The notes below the pieces were generated by a model. It saw nothing but the letters and a program-made list of their open reading frames with translations. It ran no database searches and was not told the origin of the DNA. This document shows positions 1-6,585 of a DNA stretch of 16,655 bases, piece by piece (position 1 is the first letter of the stretch; every line of letters starts with the position of its first letter). The DNA comes from Nitrososphaerota archaeon (GTDB lineage: Archaea > Thermoproteota > Nitrososphaeria > Nitrososphaerales > Nitrosopumilaceae), in assembly GCA_028867235.1 (NCBI GenBank), contig JAGWGS010000008.1, forward strand, positions 1-16,655, written 5' to 3'. A program made the position numbers and the translations under genes.

Positions 1-680
1 ATCCAGTTCTTTTTGGAGTACGTGGAGAAGATCCTGATTCTGTAATTAAAAGTGCATCAATGGTTCAATCAAAGGAAAAATTCTGTGGCTACATGGTATT
101 TCGTTCAAATCAAGGTACAGGTGATCATCTACAAAATGAACTTGATGTAAGAAATCTCCGACCATTTTCTTCTGGTTACTTGGTTGGAAACATAATTCAA
201 AAACCACAAACAATTTTGGGTGGACACGTGTTTTTTTCCATATCTGTAAACAATTCTATCATCAAATGTGCGGTATACAAACCAACAAAGCTTGGTTCTA
301 TTGCAGAAAATCTAATGGAAGGAGATTTAGTAAAAGTTGGAGGTGGAATTAGAAAATCTTCAAAAAAACATGGCCAGGTTCTAAATATAGAATTTCTAGA
401 AATACTTGATCTAAAAAAGCATGTAATAATGGTGAATCCTTCTTGCACAAAATGCAATAAACGAATGAAATCAAAGGGAATAAACCAAGGATACAGATGT
501 GTCAAGTGTGGAAATACTGCCAGAGAAAAAGTAGAACAAGAAGTTTTGCGGAATATAGGAAAACAATTCTATCTTCCTGTAATCTCTGCACATCGTCATT
601 TGACACGCCCAATGCAACGCATCAGTATAGTCAATACCAAAATTGAGTTTGACAACTCTAAAAGATGGTTCTCAAATTAA
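1..680 (+). CDS. tiaS: tRNA(Ile2) 2-agmatinylcytidine synthetase TiaS, C-terminal half (5' end outside window)
   Basis: The reading frame is open from base 3, before the first ATG at 60, and ends at TAA 678-680, so this is the 3' part of a gene that begins upstream. The first residues in frame read PVLFGVRGEDPDSVIKSA, which matches the TiaS pattern of a GVRGE-type loop followed by an OB-fold region. A C-terminal zinc ribbon with two CxxC pairs (CTKC and CVKC) is encoded at about 444-509. By family knowledge, TiaS uses ATP to join agmatine to C34 of tRNA-Ile(CAU) so that it reads AUA. It is essential and archaea-specific. The kinase-like catalytic N-terminal part lies outside the window and cannot be checked. 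The downstream neighbour is a convergent CAU-anticodon tRNA. I am confident of the family. Confidence 0.9.
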   Translation, partial: PVLFGVRGEDPDSVIKSASMVQSKEKFCGYMVFRSNQGTGDHLQNELDVRNLRPFSSGYLVGNIIQKPQTILGGHVFFSISVNNSIIKCAVYKPTKLGSIAENLMEGDLVKVGGGIRKSSKKHGQVLNIEFLEILDLKKHVIMVNPSCTKCNKRMKSKGINQGYRCVKCGNTAREKVEQEVLRNIGKQFYLPVISAHRHLTRPMQRISIVNTKIEFDNSKRWFSN

Positions 681-727
681 TATCTTGAAGATAGCGGGGA
701 GTAGATTTGAACTACTGACTTGCGGGT

Positions 728-744
728 ATCTCATCGGTATAGAT
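728..744 (-). other. tRNA-iMet intron at canonical position 37/38 (17 nt)
   Basis: The insert reads ATCTATACCGATGAGAT on the minus strand and interrupts the anticodon loop one base after the CAT anticodon. It can form a bulge-helix-bulge. Exon CTCA pairs with intron TGAG as a 4-bp central helix, flanked by 3-nt bulges TA|A and AT|A at the two splice sites. A short inner TC/GA helix closes a 6-nt loop. This is the substrate shape of the archaeal tRNA-splicing endonuclease. Because of the flanking A residues, the boundary could shift by one base without changing the mature tRNA. Confidence 0.88.
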
Positions 745-764
745 TATGAGCCCGCCGGGATGAC

Positions 765-777
765 TTAGCCCATTAGT
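765..777 (-). other. Putative non-canonical D-loop intron in tRNA-iMet (13 nt)
   Basis: Without removal, the D loop would be 23 nt and lack a properly placed GG pair. Excising ACTAATGGGCTAA leaves the loop AGTCAGGTCA, with A14, G18-G19 and A21 in normal places. A relaxed bulge-helix-bulge can be drawn: exon AGTC pairs with intron GGCT (A-U, G-C, U-G, C-G), with bulges AG|A and AA|G at the cut sites. The outer helix is imperfect. Non-canonical tRNA introns are known in thaumarchaeal and crenarchaeal tRNAs. The exact boundaries are inferred from the fold of the mature tRNA. Confidence 0.75.
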
Positions 778-819
778 CTGACTTCCCCACCCCGCTAAGT
801 GAAGAAAGGCCTCAAGGGT

Positions 820-834
820 GATATATACTCTTTA
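820..834 (-). promoter_or_regulatory. TATA-like box for the tRNA-iMet gene
   Basis: Read on the minus strand this stretch is TTTAAAGAGTATATATC-like. Its TATATA core is centred about 29 nt before the tRNA 5' end, the usual archaeal TATA-box distance. The same AT-rich patch lies between two divergent transcription units, so it could also influence the plus-strand gene at 880. Confidence 0.5.
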
Positions 835-840
835 AACGAA

Positions 841-857
841 TTTAGAAATAATTAATA
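841..857 (+). promoter_or_regulatory. Possible promoter of the sugar-dehydrogenase/HMG-CoA reductase unit
   Basis: The AT-rich run TTTAGAAATAATTAATA ends about 23 nt before the GTG start at 880, and its TAATTAATA part is centred about 27 nt upstream. This spacing fits a leaderless archaeal transcript. No Shine-Dalgarno-like motif precedes the GTG, which is consistent. This is a pattern-based call only. Confidence 0.35.
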
Positions 858-879
858 GGATTTCTCAAGTCTCAGACCT

Positions 880-1977
880 GTGGATAAAAAAACTAGAATA
901 TTGGCAATAGTAGCTGCTATTGCAGCTTCCATTTTGATTGTTACATCTCCTTCCGGATCAATTGTAATTCCACAACCAAATACCAGCACAACCACCGGAA
1001 GTGATGCAGTACAAGTTGTTGCAACACATCTGCAGAAACCTTGGGCAATGGCATTTGGAGGCGGAAAAATATTTTTCACTGAAAAAATTGGCAAGCTGCG
1101 AGTTGTAGATAATGGCATACTTGTAAATGACTCTGTTGCTGATCTTCACGTATCTGATATTTCTGATGCAGGTCTTCTTGGAGTAGCAACACATCCAGAT
1201 TTTGCAAGAAATCACTGGATCTATGTCTATTACACCTATAAAGATGGAGACAAGTTGTGGAACAAAGTCCTTCGAATAACTGAATCCAATGATAAAATAT
1301 CAGATGCAACTGTTATACTTGATAAAATTCCTGGTGCAGAATTTGATGATGGCGGAGTGATAAAATTTGGTCCTGATGGAAAACTCTACATTGGTACAGG
1401 AGATGCAACAGATGAAAATGCTGCTCAAGATTTGACCTCACTTGCAGGAAAGATATTGAGATTAAATGATGATGGTTCTATTCCAAATGACAACCCTTAT
1501 CCAAACTCTCCTGTCTACTCATCAGGTCACAGGAATCCCCAGGGTCTTACATGGGATAGCAAAGGAATCTTGTATGAAACTGAGGAGGGCCCAACCAAAA
1601 ATGATGAACTCAACATAATACAAAAAGGTAAAAACTATGGATGGCCAAATCAAGAATGTACTGGCTCACAAGGATATCAGCCTGCATTATTGTGCTATAA
1701 TATCAGCGTAGAACCTGCAGGCATTGCATACTATGGCATGGGACCTCTTGACTTTAAGGATAATTTGTTGATGGCTACCCTTCGTGGAAACATACTGTAT
1801 CAACTTCATGTCTCTGATGGTAACATGACATCACAAAAGATCATATTGGATGGTCTTGGACGAATTCGTGAGGTTGGGGTGGGGCCTGATGATTATGTGT
1901 ATGTTCTTACTTCTAATACAGATGGACAAGGATTCCCAGACAAAAATGATGATAAACTATTGAGGATTGTGAAGTAA
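880..1977 (+). CDS. PQQ-dependent sugar dehydrogenase-like beta-propeller protein, exported or membrane-anchored
   Basis: The protein has 365 residues and starts at GTG 880, the only start available after an in-frame stop at 856-858. Residues 6-23 form a hydrophobic N-terminal segment (signal peptide or anchor), followed by a Ser/Thr-rich linker. The rest matches the glucose/sorbosone dehydrogenase (YliI/soluble GDH) propeller: GLLGVATHPDF near 98-108, IKFGPDGKLYIGTGD at 161-175, SGHRNPQGL at 215-223 (Arg218-Asn219), a YGWP motif, and a C-terminal RIREVGVGPDDYVYVL. Family members oxidise aldoses with PQQ outside the membrane. At the H-x-G-G position that normally carries the general-base His, this protein has Asp (FDDGG, residues 155-159), so dehydrogenase activity is uncertain. 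Cys260 and Cys272 could form a disulfide. The next gene starts 1 nt after its stop. Confidence 0.82.
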   Translation: MDKKTRILAIVAAIAASILIVTSPSGSIVIPQPNTSTTTGSDAVQVVATHLQKPWAMAFGGGKIFFTEKIGKLRVVDNGILVNDSVADLHVSDISDAGLLGVATHPDFARNHWIYVYYTYKDGDKLWNKVLRITESNDKISDATVILDKIPGAEFDDGGVIKFGPDGKLYIGTGDATDENAAQDLTSLAGKILRLNDDGSIPNDNPYPNSPVYSSGHRNPQGLTWDSKGILYETEEGPTKNDELNIIQKGKNYGWPNQECTGSQGYQPALLCYNISVEPAGIAYYGMGPLDFKDNLLMATLRGNILYQLHVSDGNMTSQKIILDGLGRIREVGVGPDDYVYVLTSNTDGQGFPDKNDDKLLRIVK

Positions 1978-1978
1978 A

Positions 1979-3232
1979 TTGGCTGATTCGTCTATCTCAA
2001 AATTTCATGAAAAAACAAGAGATGAAAAAATAAAATCAATAGAGTCATTTTCAAATCTTTCAAAAGAAGAAGTAGAAATCCTGAAAGGAAATGGAGGAAT
2101 AACTTTTGATCAAGCAAATACGATGGTTGAAAATGCCATTGGAATTGTCTCATTTCCACTTGGTATTGCAACAAATTTCAAAATAAATGGAAGTGACTAT
2201 CTTGTCCCAATGGTAATAGAAGAACCCTCTGTAATTGCTGCAGCATCTAAAGCTGCCAAGATTGCAAGAAAACATGGTGGATTTGTAATGGAAGCAGATG
2301 AATCGTACAGTATTGGACAGATCCAAATAGTCAATGTCGATGTAAAATCTGTAACTACAAAGATCTTGGCCAAGTCTGATGATATTATTACTCTCGCAAA
2401 TTCAAAAAGTAAAACATTATCAAAAATGGGAAAAGGAGCAAAGCAAGTTTTGTGCAAAGAAATCTCAACAAGATCAGGACCTATGCTTGTAGTTGAAATT
2501 CTAATAGATGTTGGTGATGCAATGGGTGCTAATGTTACAAACACCATGTGCGAAGCAGTTGCACCTATGATAGAGGAAATAACTAGAGGTAGAGCAGTAC
2601 TGAAAATATTATCAAACTATTCTACCAGGAGACTAGTCAGAGGAAGAGCCACATTTGATAAAGAAGAGTTGGGTGGCAGCAATGTAGTAGATAATATAAT
2701 TTTGGCATATGAATTTGCAGCAAATGATCCATACCGAGCTGTTACTCATAACAAAGGAGTAATGAATGGAATAATTGCAGTTGCAAATTCTACTGGACAG
2801 GATACACGAGCAATTGAGGCTGCAGCTCATGCATATGCCTCAAAGGATGGTCAGTATACCTCACTTACAAAGTGGAAAAAAGACTCAGATGGAAACCTAG
2901 TTGGAGAAATAGAAATGCCCATGTCTGTAGGAATTGTTGGCGGAATAATCAATATTCATCCTGTAATGAAGACCTGCTTGAAAATCCTGGGTGTGAAATC
3001 TGCCCGTGAATTGTCGTGTATTATAGGTGCAGCAGGACTTGCGCAAAATCTCAGTGCAATGAGGGCTCTGGCCTCAGAGGGAATACAGAAGGGTCACATG
3101 AAACTTCATGCTAAAAACATAGCTGCCAGTGCGGGAGTCCCACCTGAAAAGATTGCTCAAGTAATAGCCCAAATGACAAAGGAAGGAAATATCTCAGTTA
3201 CTAGAGCACGAGAGATTCTGGAAAATCTCTAG
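1979..3232 (+). CDS. hmgA: 3-hydroxy-3-methylglutaryl-CoA reductase, class II type
   Basis: The protein has 417 residues and begins with TTG 1 nt after the preceding stop. The reaction reduces HMG-CoA to mevalonate, the committed step to archaeal isoprenoid lipids. All catalytic residues are visible: Glu in EEPS (81-84), Lys259 in THNKGVMNG, Asp275 in STGQD and His373 in QKGHM. The cofactor segment DVGDAMGANVTNTM lies at 177-190. The overall length and blocks such as ENAIGIVSFPLGIATNF and GAAGLAQNLSAMRALASEGIQ follow the Pseudomonas mevalonii (class II) pattern rather than the class I enzymes common in archaea and eukaryotes. In this setting the role is most likely biosynthetic despite the 'degradative' family label. 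It is probably co-transcribed with the upstream propeller gene. A GAGG upstream may serve as a weak ribosome binding site. Confidence 0.93.
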   Translation: MADSSISKFHEKTRDEKIKSIESFSNLSKEEVEILKGNGGITFDQANTMVENAIGIVSFPLGIATNFKINGSDYLVPMVIEEPSVIAAASKAAKIARKHGGFVMEADESYSIGQIQIVNVDVKSVTTKILAKSDDIITLANSKSKTLSKMGKGAKQVLCKEISTRSGPMLVVEILIDVGDAMGANVTNTMCEAVAPMIEEITRGRAVLKILSNYSTRRLVRGRATFDKEELGGSNVVDNIILAYEFAANDPYRAVTHNKGVMNGIIAVANSTGQDTRAIEAAAHAYASKDGQYTSLTKWKKDSDGNLVGEIEMPMSVGIVGGIINIHPVMKTCLKILGVKSARELSCIIGAAGLAQNLSAMRALASEGIQKGHMKLHAKNIAASAGVPPEKIAQVIAQMTKEGNISVTRAREILENL

Positions 3233-3236
3233 GCGA

Positions 3237-3249
3237 CTAAATATATATC
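3237..3249 (+). promoter_or_regulatory. TATA box of the histidine operon
   Basis: The run CTAAATATATATC lies just after the HMG-CoA reductase stop. Its core is centred about 30 nt before the TTG start of hisG, the spacing expected for a leaderless archaeal transcript. It is the only clear TATA-like element before hisG, and the remaining his genes are too closely packed for strong internal promoters. Confidence 0.55.
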
Positions 3250-3272
3250 CAAAGAAGTTTGTTAGGTCTACA

Positions 3273-4250
3273 TTGACTTTAGTAAAATTTGCCGTTCCTA
3301 AGGGAAGCATAGAAGAAGCTACCTTCAAGATACTTGAAAGATCATGGACACGTGTAGTAAAAAGAGATAGAACTTACCGTGTCTTGCTTGATGACCCTCT
3401 AATATCAGTAAAGATGCTACGCCCACAAGAAATTCCTAATCTTGTATTTGCAGGATTGTATGATGTAGGTATAACTGGAAGAGATTGGGTCAAGGAAACA
3501 AATTCTGATGTAGAGATACTTCTTGATCTAGAGTATGGGAAAATAAAACTTGTAGTTGCAATTCCTGACTCTTATCACTTTAAATCACTTGATGAAATGA
3601 TACTGGCATATGCAAAGAAAAAGAAAATACTGAGAATCTCTTCTGAGTATCTTAACACAACTGCCAAATTTATCATGCAATGCAAGAACTACAAGAAACT
3701 CTATGGTTCCAAAACTCCTGTTATAGTTACACCATGGTTGAGCCAGGGTTCAAACAAAAATGTTCAGATTTTCCTCTCTTTTGGAGCAACAGAAGCAAAA
3801 CCTCCGGAGGATGTTGATGCTATAGTTGATGTAACAGAAACTGGTACTACTCTGACACAAAATCAACTAAAAATAGTTGAGACTGTGGTGGAATCAACTG
3901 CAGTTCTAATAGCAAATAAAGTATCTCTAAAGGACAAATCTAAACGAGGAAAAATATATGATATTGTGACAATGTTACGTGGTGCGGTAGAAGGGAAGAA
4001 GCACCTACATCTGTTCCTAAATGTTAAAGAAGAAAATCTAGACAAGCTTCTACATGAATTACCATCGCTCAAACGACCGACAATAAGTCCATTGAGTGAA
4101 AAGGGCTGGTATGGAATCAACACAGTTATTCCAAAATCTGAATTCCATAAGATGATTCCAAAACTACGAAAGATTGCACAGGGTCTAGTGGTACATGAGC
4201 CAAAACAAATTTTGGCACTTGAGGAGATAAAACGTGACGAGGAAAGTTGA
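3273..4250 (+). CDS. hisG: ATP phosphoribosyltransferase, long form with regulatory domain
   Basis: The first enzyme of histidine synthesis condenses ATP and PRPP to phosphoribosyl-ATP. The 325-residue protein starts at TTG 3273, which gives the family N-terminus (VKFAVPKGS). Residues 1-215 form the catalytic domain. The PRPP-binding stretch GATEAKPPEDVDAIVDVTET-GTTL covers 171-193, and the TGRDWV block lies at 68-73. Residues about 225-313 match the HisG C-terminal ACT-like domain found only in the long, hexameric, HisZ-independent form. That domain binds histidine for feedback inhibition, so flux control of the pathway is likely built into this protein. The TGA stop overlaps the start of hisD. 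Confidence 0.96.
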   Translation: MTLVKFAVPKGSIEEATFKILERSWTRVVKRDRTYRVLLDDPLISVKMLRPQEIPNLVFAGLYDVGITGRDWVKETNSDVEILLDLEYGKIKLVVAIPDSYHFKSLDEMILAYAKKKKILRISSEYLNTTAKFIMQCKNYKKLYGSKTPVIVTPWLSQGSNKNVQIFLSFGATEAKPPEDVDAIVDVTETGTTLTQNQLKIVETVVESTAVLIANKVSLKDKSKRGKIYDIVTMLRGAVEGKKHLHLFLNVKEENLDKLLHELPSLKRPTISPLSEKGWYGINTVIPKSEFHKMIPKLRKIAQGLVVHEPKQILALEEIKRDEES

Positions 4251-5518
4251 TGAAAATCATCAATGTTTACAATGTGGATTCAATCGTAGAGTCTACCAGG
4301 CCAAAAATAGATAGTGCTGCAAGACAAAAAGTACTAGATATCATCTTTGATGTAAAAAAAAGAAAGGATAAAGCTCTAAAAGAATACGAAACAAAATTTA
4401 GCGGAGCTAAAATCATCTCTCTGAAAGTTACTAGGCAGGAAATAAAGTCTGCCTATGCTAAGGTAACAAAAGAGCAGATTGATGGAATTAAACTTGCAAA
4501 ATTCCGACTAGAAAAATCTGAAAATGCGGTGCGAAAGAAACTAGGAAATGTCTCTGTAACAATGGATGGGATTGTTATAAAAAAAACATTCTTGCCGATT
4601 GATACTGTTGGTTGTTACATTCCAGGCGGAAAGGCTCGATATCCAAGCACTGTGATAATGTCAACTGTTCCAGCAAAAGTTGCAGGAGTAAAAAAAATAG
4701 TTGCCGTATCCCCATCCTACCAAGGAAAAATAGATCCACTCACACTTGTTGCAGCGGATATCTGTGGAGTAGATGAGTTCTATAAGGTAGGGGGTGCCCA
4801 GGCCATTGCCGCCCTTGCATATGGAACGCAATCCATTCCTCAAGTAGATAAGATAGTGGGTCCGGGAGGATCATTTGTCACTCTTGCCAAGTCATTGCTA
4901 AGTGAAGTTGTTTCAATTGATATGATAGCAGGTCCTACAGAGCTTGCAATTGTAGCAGATGATACATCTGATGCTAATCTTGTTGCACTTGATCTTATCT
5001 CTCAGGCAGAACATAGCCCTGATACAATGTGTTGTCTAATAACCAACTCCACACAATTAAAAAATTTGGTATTAAAATCACTTGAACAGAGGCTCTCATT
5101 TATCAAAAGGTCTCCCATTGTAAGGGAGAGCTTGCAGCAAAATGGGTTTATTGCAATATGTAAAACTACTCAACAAATGGTTGATTTTGCAAACAAGCTT
5201 GCACCAGAACACCTCGAGATTATGACAAAGAACCCAAGAAGACTTGGACAATGTATCAAGTCCGCTGGATTGATACTGTTGGGAGAAAACACTCCTTCAT
5301 CTGCAAGTGATTATCTTCTAGGATCAAATCATGTTCTTCCAACTAATAGGTTTGGAAGAACTAGAGGTTCGCTAGGTGTACTTGATTATATGAAAATAAA
5401 AACTCAAGTAGAATCATCAAAAACTTCGTTGAAAAAAATCTCCAAATATATGAAAGCTCTAACAGATGCAGAAGACTTGCCAAACCACTATGAGGCAGTA
5501 AAGGGAAGATTACTATGA
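4250..5518 (+). CDS. hisD: Histidinol dehydrogenase
   Basis: Catalyses the last two oxidations, histidinol to histidinal to histidine, with NAD+ and Zn2+. I chose ATG 4250 (422 residues), which overlaps the hisG stop as TGATG and has GAGGA about 8 nt upstream. A TTG one codon earlier (4247) is possible. Numbering from the TTG: the signature GCYIPGGKARYPS lies at 122-134. The zinc and catalytic motifs are QAEHSPD at 253-259, APEHLEI at 319-325, ASDYLLGSNHVLPT at 353-366 and the C-terminal NHYEAVKGRL with its metal-ligand His (His414). Length and motif order are typical of a complete, active HisD. Its stop overlaps hisC by 4 nt (ATGA), suggesting translational coupling. Confidence 0.96.
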   Translation: MKIINVYNVDSIVESTRPKIDSAARQKVLDIIFDVKKRKDKALKEYETKFSGAKIISLKVTRQEIKSAYAKVTKEQIDGIKLAKFRLEKSENAVRKKLGNVSVTMDGIVIKKTFLPIDTVGCYIPGGKARYPSTVIMSTVPAKVAGVKKIVAVSPSYQGKIDPLTLVAADICGVDEFYKVGGAQAIAALAYGTQSIPQVDKIVGPGGSFVTLAKSLLSEVVSIDMIAGPTELAIVADDTSDANLVALDLISQAEHSPDTMCCLITNSTQLKNLVLKSLEQRLSFIKRSPIVRESLQQNGFIAICKTTQQMVDFANKLAPEHLEIMTKNPRRLGQCIKSAGLILLGENTPSSASDYLLGSNHVLPTNRFGRTRGSLGVLDYMKIKTQVESSKTSLKKISKYMKALTDAEDLPNHYEAVKGRLL

Positions 5519-6585
5519 AAAAAGATTGGTTTGTAAGAGAACTTGAAAGATATTCCAAACTTACAGGATACAAAAAACCGGAAAAATATACAGGTGCAAT
5601 AAAGCTTGATTCAAACGAAAATTATGTAGTAACCAAAGAATTTCTTGAATCTATGATGAGCAAGGCAAGAGAGCGTATTGATGTTCGAGAATACCCATTG
5701 GGAGGAACAGAAAAACTGGTAGAAGAAATTTCCAAGTATCTCAAGATGCCTAAGGAAATGATTGGAGTTGGAAACGGCTCTGATCAAATAATTGATCTCT
5801 TTCTCAGTAATTTCGCATCCAAGGCCACAAAAATTCTGACCTCAGATCCAACTTTTGGGTTCTTTGAGGAACGCTGCAAATTATATGGAATTTCCACAAT
5901 AAAAATTCCCTTTGACAAAAACATGACGCTTGATCTGGACAAGTTTTTGGCAAGCTCAAAGAAAGCTGATATTTTGTATCTTGACACGCCTAACAATCCA
6001 ACTGGATTCCAATTCAAAAGAAAAGACCTAGAAAAACTAGTGCGAGAGTTCAAAGGTCTTGTGATAATAGACGAGGCATATGTGGAATTTTCTGATTATT
6101 CACTTGTTGAATTGACTAGAAAAGTGAGCAATCTTGTTGTACTTAGAACACTATCCAAGTCATTTGGCTTGGCAGGATTGAGAATAGGGTATTTTGTTGC
6201 AAATGCACGAATAATTGACACATTTACAAGAGTAATCCAGTACCCTTATCCGCTAAACACATTTGCAATAGAAGTTGGCATATTGGCTCTCAAGCAATCA
6301 AAGTATTTTGAAGATATAGCCAGTCTTATTAAGAAAGAACGTTCAAGAATCATTTCAAATCTTCAGCAAATGAAAATATTTTCTGTATTTGATTCTAAAG
6401 CGAATTTTGTTCTCTTTGCAACTGGTGGTTCTGGTCAACGAATCTACAAGGCTTTACTTGAACAAGGTATTTCGATAAAGAATCTTGGTAAAATTGGAAA
6501 ATATGACGGATGTCTACGAGTTACCGTGGGATCAGAAGAGATGAACTCTAGGTTCCTTACAGCCATACGGGATTTGCTAAATTGA
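5515..6585 (+). CDS. hisC: Histidinol-phosphate aminotransferase
   Basis: A 356-residue fold-type I PLP aminotransferase that transfers an amino group from glutamate to imidazole-acetol phosphate. Visible motifs are LDSNENYV at 31-38, GNGSDQIID at 87-95, TPNNPTG at 158-164, IIDEAYVEF at 184-192 and the PLP-lysine segment TLSKSFGLAGLRIGY, with Lys215 as the Schiff-base residue and Arg223 as a phosphate ligand. The start ATG overlaps the hisD stop. AAGGGA about 9 nt upstream can act as a Shine-Dalgarno sequence. Position in the operon and motif set make histidinol phosphate the expected substrate. Confidence 0.95.
   Translation: MKKDWFVRELERYSKLTGYKKPEKYTGAIKLDSNENYVVTKEFLESMMSKARERIDVREYPLGGTEKLVEEISKYLKMPKEMIGVGNGSDQIIDLFLSNFASKATKILTSDPTFGFFEERCKLYGISTIKIPFDKNMTLDLDKFLASSKKADILYLDTPNNPTGFQFKRKDLEKLVREFKGLVIIDEAYVEFSDYSLVELTRKVSNLVVLRTLSKSFGLAGLRIGYFVANARIIDTFTRVIQYPYPLNTFAIEVGILALKQSKYFEDIASLIKKERSRIISNLQQMKIFSVFDSKANFVLFATGGSGQRIYKALLEQGISIKNLGKIGKYDGCLRVTVGSEEMNSRFLTAIRDLLN

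Larger units (their letters stand above)
693..796 (-). tRNA. Initiator tRNA-Met(CAU) with two putative introns
   Basis: On the minus strand the 7-bp acceptor stem AGCGGGG/CCCCGCT closes at 790-796 and 693-699. The T arm is AGTAG-TTCAAAT-CTACT, the D stem is GGGA/TCCC, and the anticodon stem is GCGGG/CCCGC with loop CTCATAA; the anticodon CAT lies at 746-748. The A1:U72 end pair and the run of three G:C pairs at the base of the anticodon stem are hallmarks of archaeal initiator tRNA, which separates it from elongator Met and Ile2. The gene is 104 nt. Removing a 17-nt insert after the anticodon and a 13-nt insert in the D loop gives a 74-nt tRNA with a normal D loop containing GG. CCA is not encoded. 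A TATA-like box lies about 25-30 nt upstream. The gene converges with tiaS. Confidence 0.93.

Noticed and set aside
681..692. Small palindrome ATCTTGAAGAT between tiaS and the tRNA as a terminator.
   Set aside because: It is short and AT-rich with almost no loop and no following T run. Archaeal termination relies on T tracts, so there is no support for it.
693..796. Possibility that the CAU tRNA is elongator Met or the Ile2 substrate of TiaS.
   Set aside because: The A1:U72 pair and the GGG:CCC base of the anticodon stem are initiator features.
1979..3232. The 'degradative' label suggested by similarity to the P. mevalonii enzyme.
   Set aside because: An archaeon needs mevalonate for lipid synthesis and no mevalonate-catabolism genes are visible, so the biosynthetic direction is the better reading.
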